DNA of 64,000 nt from Candidatus Sulfurimonas baltica. GTDB lineage: Bacteria > Campylobacterota > Campylobacteria > Campylobacterales > Sulfurimonadaceae. Shown in pieces: positions 57,822-64,000 of the stretch. The translations under genes were made by a program, and so were the position numbers. The notes below the pieces were generated by a model that saw nothing but the letters and a program-made list of their open reading frames with translations, was not told where the DNA came from and made no database searches. The number at the start of each line of letters is the position of its first letter. The first letter of the stretch is position 1. Location of the stretch: NCBI RefSeq assembly GCF_015265455.1, contig NZ_CP054492.1, positions 2,108,001 through 2,172,000 on the forward strand, in the 5' to 3' direction.

Positions 57822-57854
57822 AAAAATAAACTAAACAAATACTTTGGAAAATAA

Positions 57855-58050
57855 GCCCGAGTAGCCGTCTCGCATTTGGCTTGGTTCTAAAAGCCGAATT
57901 TGGGCGAAGAGAGAACTCTTTAAAGGCGGCATTATCTCGACAGAGTTAACGTATCTCAAACGATAGCACCGACACATAAGAAAAACTACCTGTTCGCGGT
58001 TTGAATATGTAGAACCCTCATTATTACGATATGTCGAACTACCCAGACTA
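57855..58050 (-). ncRNA. ssrS: 6S-like regulatory RNA
   Basis: About 195 nt in the 313-bp gap between a histidine-kinase gene and purD. A strong -10 box (TATAAT, 58058-58063) is 7 nt before the 5' end. The two ends, GTCTGGGTAGTT and GGCTACTCGGGC, pair over 12 positions with wobbles, and the length fits 6S RNA, which mimics an open promoter to hold RNA polymerase. I recall 6S RNA upstream of purD in other epsilonproteobacteria. Without an alignment to known 6S the identity remains likely rather than certain. Confidence 0.6.
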
Positions 58051-58057
58051 TAAATGG

Positions 58058-58063
58058 ATTATA
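58058..58063 (-). promoter_or_regulatory. -10 box of the 6S-like RNA
   Basis: TATAAT on the minus strand (TTTTAGTATAATCCATTTA), with a start expected at about 58050, the beginning of the closing stem. Confidence 0.6.
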
Positions 58064-58090
58064 CTAAAAATTACTTGATTTTTTTATGAA

Positions 58091-59884
58091 TTAGGCTTTT
58101 GGAAGAGTTATTTTGAATATTGCTCCATCTTTATCATTGTAAGCATCTATATCTCCTTTTTGGTCAAGCACAATTTTCTTGGCTATGCTTAAACCTATTC
58201 CCATTCCACCTTGAGGTTTGCTTGAGACAAACGGCTCAAAAATATTATTTAAAATTTCTGCATCAATGCCACCAGCGTTATCTTTAAAAGTTACAATAAT
58301 ATTTTCATCTTCTTCTTTACAATCTATAAAGAGCTCTCTATCATCGTAAGACTCTTTTTTCTGCAGTTCATCAAGCGCATTATTTACCATAACAACCCAA
58401 ACCTGCTCTATTCTCTGCTCTTGGACATTGGATAAAAACACAAACTCTTTCATATTAAAACTAAGATTAAACTCTTTTTTATTTAAATATATTTTACTTA
58501 TATATTTTGAGCGATTATAGGCCATTACCAAAGATACCGCAATCGTATTATAAATATTTACAACCTCAGAACTCTCCTTTGTATGTTGAGACATTTCTCT
58601 CATGGATTCAATTATTGTTGCAATTTTTGCTACTCCGCTGCTTACATGTACAAAATCTTCCAAAAGGTTTTTCTTTGCGGTTGAATCTTCGAGATCTTCT
58701 AAATCCATTTTCATCATCTCAACATTGCCCTTAATATAAGTTAAAGGGGTATTTATCTCATGTGTTATTCCCGCTGAGAGCTGCCCAATAACACTGAACT
58801 TAACATCTCTCATTCTTGCTTCTTCATGCTCTTTTGCCAAAGTCATATTTTTTATAACCTCATTGTTGAGAAGAGGGACGAGTTCGCCAACTCTTCGCTC
58901 CAGGTATGCCTCTTGCTCTTCGTGCCTTGTTACATTAACCATGGCACAAATGTAGCCATTATATTTTCCATCTTTTTTTATAACTGTTTTAAAAAATTCA
59001 TATATAACCGTTTTGTTACCTCTTGAATTATATATCTCTTTATAATGAATATTGTCACAGCTTAAAAGCTCCAAATCTTTTTTTGCGTGAACATTTGCTA
59101 AATACTCCGGTAAGATATCATCTGTTTTCTTGTTGACTATTTCATTTTTATCTGCATTAGTAAGTCCCGCATAGGCATTGTTGCACTCAATATATACATT
59201 TTGTTTGTTTTTTACAAATATAGGTAAAGGAACAGCATCTAAAACTGTTTGCAATCGCTCCAAATTTTCACTTAATGTCTTATTTAATTTTTTGATTTTT
59301 TGTGTATGTTTTAGCGCTACATTGAGTAAAATCAACATTGTTAACAGTACAACAAGAAGCATAATATGTGAAATTTGTTTATTTTTTTCCAAATCAACTA
59401 CCTCATTGGAGATTGACAATGAAACTATATATCTTTGAGTATTATTCATTTTTATAAATGTCAAAAAGTACCATAGTTTGTCTATGTTCACTTTATCTAC
59501 AAAAATATCTTTGTCTTTAATTTTGTTTGAGATTTCTATTTGCTGTTTTTTGTCTATTTTATCGTTAAGCACGCCAAGAATATCTGAGTCAAAAATATTT
59601 GGGGAGTTTTTTTCAAAATATACTAACATATATTTATCTTTTAATATCTCTTGCATCTCTATTAAAAGGTTCTCCATGCCCTTGTAATTTTCAGGATGTT
59701 TAACATTTAAAAGATCAAATATATTTTTTTTTGAGACTCTTTCGTGTTCAATATACTTTTCAAGACTTATGCTGTATACATGATTGATAAAAAGCGAGGT
59801 TGGAACATAAAAGAGTATTGAGAATATAAAAAGTATGCCATATCTTCTAAATTCACTCATATTATTTTGCAAGTACCTCATCAA
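58091..59884 (-). CDS. PAS-containing sensor histidine kinase
   Basis: 597 residues. Two membrane helices (about 15-33 and 172-192) flank a periplasmic sensor region; a PAS domain runs about 208-325 (VPLPIFVKNKQNVYIECN). The H-box is QLSAGITHEINTPLTYIKGN, and the HATPase_c shows NNALDEL, DNAGGI and FVSSKPQGGMGIGLSIAK. It overlaps the response regulator gene by 23 bp and would phosphorylate it; the signal is unknown. Confidence 0.93.
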   Translation of the reverse strand: MMRYLQNNMSEFRRYGILFIFSILFYVPTSLFINHVYSISLEKYIEHERVSKKNIFDLLNVKHPENYKGMENLLIEMQEILKDKYMLVYFEKNSPNIFDSDILGVLNDKIDKKQQIEISNKIKDKDIFVDKVNIDKLWYFLTFIKMNNTQRYIVSLSISNEVVDLEKNKQISHIMLLVVLLTMLILLNVALKHTQKIKKLNKTLSENLERLQTVLDAVPLPIFVKNKQNVYIECNNAYAGLTNADKNEIVNKKTDDILPEYLANVHAKKDLELLSCDNIHYKEIYNSRGNKTVIYEFFKTVIKKDGKYNGYICAMVNVTRHEEQEAYLERRVGELVPLLNNEVIKNMTLAKEHEEARMRDVKFSVIGQLSAGITHEINTPLTYIKGNVEMMKMDLEDLEDSTAKKNLLEDFVHVSSGVAKIATIIESMREMSQHTKESSEVVNIYNTIAVSLVMAYNRSKYISKIYLNKKEFNLSFNMKEFVFLSNVQEQRIEQVWVVMVNNALDELQKKESYDDRELFIDCKEEDENIIVTFKDNAGGIDAEILNNIFEPFVSSKPQGGMGIGLSIAKKIVLDQKGDIDAYNDKDGAIFKITLPKA

Positions 59885-60224
59885 TTTTTTTACTTATAGC
59901 ATCAAGAGAGCTAAATGGTTTCATTAAGTAGTGCTCAGCTCCTTGTCTGTGCGCCTCTAAAACCTTATCCAAAGTAGAATATGCAGTCATCATAATAACT
60001 TTAATATCTGGGCATTTCTCTTTTATCTTTGGTAAAAGCTCAAGTCCATTTATTTGTGGCATCATTATGTCAAGTAAAATAACATCCGTGGAGTTGCTTA
60101 TGCTGTCCAACGCATTTAACGGGTTATTATAAGTTTTAACGCTATTGTTTTTATCTCTTGATAAGTATTTATCTATCATTGACAAAATTTCTATTTCGTC
60201 ATCTATTACTACAATATTAATCAT
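59862..60224 (-). CDS. Single-domain response regulator
   Basis: 120 residues, receiver domain only. Acidic pocket [10 protein letters not shown], phospho-Asp in [13 protein letters not shown], Thr in [11 protein letters not shown], Lys in LMKPF. With no output domain it works like CheY or a relay. It sits between an MCP gene (4 bp overlap) and a kinase gene. Confidence 0.93.
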   Translation of the reverse strand: MINIVVIDDEIEILSMIDKYLSRDKNNSVKTYNNPLNALDSISNSTDVILLDIMMPQINGLELLPKIKEKCPDIKVIMMTAYSTLDKVLEAHRQGAEHYLMKPFSSLDAISKKIDEVLAK

Positions 60225-61546
60225 TTTCTTCCTTTTTCAAATAAATCAACGACGGCAGATTTCATTTGTTTGTTTGCTTTTTGTTCAACCATCTCATCAA
60301 GATATTTAAAAACATCCAAAGAGGCATCCTCTATCTCTTGAACCATATTCTCTATTTTTCCATTAGAACACACTTCTTGAGTGCCGGAACACTCCTCAGC
60401 CACTCTGTTTGCAACACTATGGACTATTGAGTGCGGAATCTCCAGTTTTGAGTAAGCACTTGTATCTTCAAACTCTTTTTTACCAGAACCTTCACGATAC
60501 CATTTGCCTAGTCTGCAGTTATTATGATCAACTTTATTAAAACTATTTTCTTCTCCGAAGATAAGTGCAAATACATTGTTTTTATAAATAACATGGTCTA
60601 TTTTGGCCAATGAAACAAATATTTTATTACTTATATGGTCAATTTCATAGACACTTCTTGATGAGTTTCGCTCAAAAGAGATTATCTTATTTTTTAGTAG
60701 CTCTATTTTTTCTTTTGTTTTTTGTAAAATATCGCTTGTCGCTTCAACACTCTCCTGAGCAGAAGAGCTCTCCTGCTGCATAGCACGAACAACAATCGAT
60801 ATATCTTTTGTAGCAATTTGTGTTTTTTCTGCAAGCTTGCGTACTTCATCTGCTACAACAGCAAATCCACGCCCATGTTCCCCTGCTCTTGCTGCTTCTA
60901 TTGCCGCATTTAAGGCTAACAAATTTGTTTGATCTGCTATATCTTCTATAAGATTTACAACGTTAGAGATTTCATTAGATCTTGTACTCAAAGATTCTGT
61001 ATTTCCTCTGGTAGCCTCCATATTTTCTGATAAAAAGTCCATATTGCCAACAGACTCCATTATAAGATTTAGACCATCTTTTGACTCTAGTGCAATTACT
61101 GATGACTCTTCTTTCATCTGCTCTAGTTCACTTAGCATACCTGAATATGTTTTTTGAGAATCTTGCAGGGCGTAATTGATTGATTTTTGGCGTTTAGACA
61201 TTATCGTACTGTCCTTTGCACTTTTAATATCAGTTTTAACGATGCTGTAAAGTGTCCCTCCGTTTGATAGAGGAAGAGATTTAACATTCCCACTGCAATT
61301 ACTTACATTAATGTTCTTGTTTCCTCTTTTAAGCTCCGTCAAGAGTGCATTTTCATCTTTTATCATCTCTTTGGCTAAACTATTTTTATTAGTAATCTCC
61401 CCGCTTGATGAGACTGATACAATCATCTCCTCTTGTGAAAATCCAAAAGTTTCTTTATAAAACTCTAACTCTTTTTTCATAGATAGGATCTCTTCTTCTA
61501 AAGCTTTTATCTCTTCATTATGTTTTTTACTTGATGAGAAAAACAT
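60221..61546 (-). CDS. Soluble chemoreceptor with C-terminal CZB (zinc-binding) domain
   Basis: 441 residues, no membrane helix. An N-terminal coiled coil ([19 protein letters not shown]) and a short sensor region precede the MCP signalling domain, with the tip [33 protein letters not shown]. The C-terminal CZB domain (about 310-400) has its zinc ligands: His in [10 protein letters not shown], Cys in [10 protein letters not shown] and two His in [13 protein letters not shown] domains elsewhere bind zinc tightly and sense redox or chlorine species. First gene of an MCP-regulator-kinase operon. Confidence 0.92.
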   Translation of the reverse strand: MFFSSSKKHNEEIKALEEEILSMKKELEFYKETFGFSQEEMIVSVSSSGEITNKNSLAKEMIKDENALLTELKRGNKNINVSNCSGNVKSLPLSNGGTLYSIVKTDIKSAKDSTIMSKRQKSINYALQDSQKTYSGMLSELEQMKEESSVIALESKDGLNLIMESVGNMDFLSENMEATRGNTESLSTRSNEISNVVNLIEDIADQTNLLALNAAIEAARAGEHGRGFAVVADEVRKLAEKTQIATKDISIVVRAMQQESSSAQESVEATSDILQKTKEKIELLKNKIISFERNSSRSVYEIDHISNKIFVSLAKIDHVIYKNNVFALIFGEENSFNKVDHNNCRLGKWYREGSGKKEFEDTSAYSKLEIPHSIVHSVANRVAEECSGTQEVCSNGKIENMVQEIEDASLDVFKYLDEMVEQKANKQMKSAVVDLFEKGRK

Positions 61547-61587
61547 TTAACAACCTTTAATTTTGTATTGGACTATAATTTTGAGCC

Positions 61588-61593
61588 ATTATA
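61588..61593 (-). promoter_or_regulatory. Putative -10 box for the MCP-regulator-kinase operon
   Basis: TATAAT on the minus strand (TCTAATATAATGGC), about 42 nt before the MCP ATG at 61546. Confidence 0.45.
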
Positions 61594-61636
61594 TTAGAAT
61601 AAATTATAAAAGTTTCTTAAAGTTTGTTAAAATATG

Positions 61637-62272
61637 TTACACCTCTAAAGCTAACTCTATACAACTTTCAATAGATGTTTCTTCTGATATTTGATACTCG
61701 ATATTTTTTGGTATTGACTTTGCCGTAGTTTTACCAATAACTATAACCTTTAAATCCGAAGTTATTGTATGAGTTTTCAAAAAACACTCCACTGATGATG
61801 GAGATGTGAAAATTAGAGTGGCACTCTTTTGTACATGTAGATTTAGTATTTCTTCTGAGCACTCGCTTACATAGAGTATCTTTTCATCTATTTTATAGTC
61901 GTTTTTTTTAGCTACTTGTGCAAAATTTGAAGCTACTGTTTGTGCTCTTAAATATAGCCATTTAGTCTCTTTTGAAAACTCTTCTATTTTTTCAAGCAAC
62001 CCATCTCCGTACCCCTCTTTTGCAGTTACAATACTGCCGCCAATACTTTTATATTCCATTGCTGTTTTAGCAGATACGCAAAGTGCTCGGAGATGAATAA
62101 AATCTTTTTTATCATATTGTTCCAGAGCTTTTATTGCTTGTTTTGAGGTTATTATTAGGTAGTCGTATTTTGTAAAATCTATAGATGGATTTAAATATCT
62201 AATATTTAAAGAATTGATACATGTAGCTTTGGGATGAGAGGAAGTTGAGAAGAGATAAATTTGTCTTGACAT
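61637..62272 (-). CDS. hemD: Uroporphyrinogen-III synthase
   Basis: Closes hydroxymethylbilane to uroporphyrinogen III in haem synthesis. About 211 residues from the ATG at 62272 (SRQIYLFSTSSHP); an alternative TTG at 62305 overlaps guaA by 14 bp. The family is poorly conserved; the fold pattern YDYLIITSKQAI, VSAKTAMEYK, TLIFTSPSSVECFLK and VIVIGKTTAKSI supports it. It follows guaA, separated by the inverted repeat at 62278-62294. Confidence 0.85.
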   Translation of the reverse strand: MSRQIYLFSTSSHPKATCINSLNIRYLNPSIDFTKYDYLIITSKQAIKALEQYDKKDFIHLRALCVSAKTAMEYKSIGGSIVTAKEGYGDGLLEKIEEFSKETKWLYLRAQTVASNFAQVAKKNDYKIDEKILYVSECSEEILNLHVQKSATLIFTSPSSVECFLKTHTITSDLKVIVIGKTTAKSIPKNIEYQISEETSIESCIELALEV

Positions 62273-62277
62273 GAAAA

Positions 62278-62294
62278 TAGAGATTAAATCTCTA
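62278..62294 (-). promoter_or_regulatory. Inverted repeat between guaA stop and hemD start
   Basis: TAGAGATTAAATCTCTA is nearly self-complementary. It spans the guaA stop codon and lies between a GGGAG sequence and the hemD ATG. Folding could bring that ribosome site near the start, coupling hemD to guaA translation. Confidence 0.4.
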
Positions 62295-63842
62295 CTCCCA
62301 CTCAATAGTTGCTGGTGGCTTACTACTAATGTCGTAAACTACCCTGTTTATACCATCTACTTCATTGATAATTCTTCTTGATATTCTCTCTAGTAAATCA
62401 TGTGGAAGATGAGCAAATGTTGCTGTCATTCCATCAACAGCTTCTACTACTCTAACACAAATAGTATTGTCATAAGTACGGTTATCTCCCATTACACCAA
62501 CAGATTTTACATTTAATAAAACTGCAAATGCTTGCCATGTTTTAGCGTAGTATCCACTAGCTTTTAATTCGTCTAGTAAAATAACATCAGCTTCACGCAA
62601 AATAGTTAAATCAGGAACATTTACATCACCCATGATTCTAATAGCTAAACCTGGTCCAGGGAATGGATGACGGTTAATCATACCTTCTGGAAGACCAAGC
62701 TCTAGTCCAATTTTACGAACTTCATCTTTAAATAGTTCACGAAGAGGTTCTATTAGCTCAAAATCCATCCAATCTGGTAAACCGCCGACATTATGGTGAG
62801 ACTTAATAACTTCAGATGGACCATTTACACTTATTGACTCAATAACATCCGGATAAAGTGTCCCTTGAGCTAAAAACTTTATACCATCGTGTTTTTTAGC
62901 CTCTTTTTCAAACTCTTCTATGAAAGTATGGCCAATTATTTTTCTCTTTTCTTCCGGATCGCTAATACCTGCTAGTTTGCCAAGAAAGTTATCGACAGCA
63001 TCAACAGTAATCAGAGGAGTTTTTAGATTGATTTTAAAAACCTCTTCTACTTGTTCTCTTTCACCTTTTCTTAAAAGACCATTATCTACAAATACCGGAA
63101 TTAGCTGGTCACCAATCGCTTCATACAGCATAGCAGCAACAACGGAGCTGTCAACACCACCGCTTAATCCACAAAGAACTTTTCCAGTTCCAACTTTTTC
63201 ACGGATAATTTTTATTTGCTCTTTTAAGAAGTGCTCCATCTTCCATTTTTCAGTTACTCCACAAATATTTCTTGCGAAGTTACGAAGCATTAGGTAACCC
63301 TCTTCAGAGTGCTGAACTTCAGGGTGATACTGCATAGCGTAAACACGCTTTTCTTCATTTGCAATTGCTGCATAAGGTGAATTAGCAGATGTCGCTATAG
63401 GAGCAAAACCCTCTGGAAGCACATCAACTTTGTCACTATGACTCATCCAAACTACGCGACCATCATCACAATCAGCCAGAAGAGGGGAACATTTTTCGTC
63501 AATATTATTAATAGTAAGTTCAGCTTTGCCGTATTCATGGTGGCTAGAGCGGATAACGCTACCGCCAAAATCAACAGCAATTCTTTGCATACCGTAACAA
63601 ATACCTAAAATTGGGATACCCATAGCGTAGACACCTTGGTCAACCACATAAGCGTCTTTGTTATAAACAGATGATGGGCCACCGCTAAGGATAACACCTT
63701 TTGGGTTCTTTGCTTTAATATCTTCTACTGGTGTATGGTAAGGGAGAATTTCACAATAAATTTTATCTTCACGAAGACGACGAGCTATAAGTTGTGTGTA
63801 CTGAGAACCAAAATCTAATACGATAATGCTAACATTTGTCAT
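62292..63842 (-). CDS. guaA: GMP synthase (glutamine-hydrolysing)
   Basis: Aminates XMP to GMP. 516 residues from the ATG at 63842, chosen for its AAGG ribosome site and because an upstream GTG (63911) would add a 23-residue extension not typical of the family. The class I glutaminase domain has Cys in GICYGMQRI and His-Glu in YHPEVQHSE. The ATP pyrophosphatase domain has the P-loop [15 protein letters not shown]. The C-terminal dimerisation domain ends with [11 protein letters not shown]. Confidence 0.97.
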   Translation of the reverse strand: MTNVSIIVLDFGSQYTQLIARRLREDKIYCEILPYHTPVEDIKAKNPKGVILSGGPSSVYNKDAYVVDQGVYAMGIPILGICYGMQRIAVDFGGSVIRSSHHEYGKAELTINNIDEKCSPLLADCDDGRVVWMSHSDKVDVLPEGFAPIATSANSPYAAIANEEKRVYAMQYHPEVQHSEEGYLMLRNFARNICGVTEKWKMEHFLKEQIKIIREKVGTGKVLCGLSGGVDSSVVAAMLYEAIGDQLIPVFVDNGLLRKGEREQVEEVFKINLKTPLITVDAVDNFLGKLAGISDPEEKRKIIGHTFIEEFEKEAKKHDGIKFLAQGTLYPDVIESISVNGPSEVIKSHHNVGGLPDWMDFELIEPLRELFKDEVRKIGLELGLPEGMINRHPFPGPGLAIRIMGDVNVPDLTILREADVILLDELKASGYYAKTWQAFAVLLNVKSVGVMGDNRTYDNTICVRVVEAVDGMTATFAHLPHDLLERISRRIINEVDGINRVVYDISSKPPATIEWE

Positions 63843-64000
63843 GTTAATGCCTTTAATAAGAGTGTTTTGAGGTGCCAAAAATGGCTTTGAGAGGGAATGT
63901 ACCCTTTTCACATGGTGAAAGGATACAATAAGTTAGATTAATATTTGATATATAGACCTAATACTTCAAATTGGAGATACCATACAGCGACAGACACAAA

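Noticed and set aside
57855-58050. RNase P RNA or tmRNA as the structured RNA before purD
   Set aside because: None of the universal RNase P blocks nor a tRNA-like domain; the end-pairing and length fit 6S better.
63843-63911. 23-residue N-terminal extension of GMP synthase from a GTG
   Set aside because: The internal ATG at 63842 has a good ribosome site and gives the normal family start.
63903-63922. Inverted repeat CCTTTTCAC/GTGAAAGG upstream of guaA
   Set aside because: Short, with a bulge and a 3-nt loop; no T-run and the neighbouring gene is outside the window, so I could not assign a role.

Overview
This 64 kb window reads as chromosomal DNA of a Campylobacterota (epsilonproteobacterial) bacterium, most likely a free-living Sulfurimonas-type organism. 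The signs are low GC, dense operons, histidine kinases with HQWRQPL H-boxes, and gene orders I remember from Campylobacter and Helicobacter: rplY-pth-LptF/G-lysA-HAD-pheA, csrA-ispE-(smpB), and pnp-PRTase-lptD-RDD-purD-guaA. The genus is an inference. Most genes are on the minus strand, so operons read right to left.

Layout. 1-7.3 kb: pheA (cut by the window edge), a HAD protein, lysA, an LptF/G permease, pth, rplY, pilT, and a transaldolase gene interrupted by an in-frame TAG. 7.3-11.6 kb: a membrane protein, a histidine kinase, pabB, pyrB, bioD. 11.6-14.8 kb (+): clpS-clpA-aat, an N-degron protein-turnover operon. 14.9-20.4 kb: a complete rrn operon (promoter, 16S, tRNA-Ala, 23S, 5S) with long RNase III-type processing stems and no tRNA-Ile in the spacer. 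20.5-26.5 kb: a four-gene operon of an M20 peptidase, two RimK-like ATP-grasp ligases and a large M14 carboxypeptidase, which looks like a make-and-trim system for an unknown peptide or amide modification. 26.6-36.2 kb: housekeeping (rpsP-khpA-rimM-trmD-rplS, ffh, UPF0178, GIY-YIG, a pseudouridine synthase, waaA, a zinc-ribbon protein, a Nif3-like protein, a TPR protein, an M23 peptidase, smpB).

36.2-41.5 kb is an accessory island lodged between smpB and ispE. It holds a MmeI-like restriction-methylation enzyme, a DUF2971 protein, a DUF3800 protein with an overlapping unrecognised partner gene, and about 190 bp of structured, apparently non-coding DNA. 41.5-50.3 kb: ispE-csrA-truB-uvrD, a divergent LysR regulator, an unknown conserved protein, a PabC-like enzyme, a cysteine synthase and a diguanylate cyclase with a GGAEF signature. 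50.4-57.8 kb: tRNA-Leu(GAG), atpE, pnp, a PRTase-like protein, lptD, an RDD protein, purD. 57.9-58.05 kb: a 6S-like RNA just upstream of purD. 58.1-64 kb: an MCP(CZB)-response regulator-histidine kinase operon, then guaA-hemD.

The most noteworthy items are the nonsense-interrupted tal gene, the DUF3800 island with its candidate RNA, the ATP-grasp/peptidase operon, and strong over-representation of the palindrome TACATGTA (20 copies counted by eye) in different reading frames. No CRISPR array, insertion sequence or prophage was seen.
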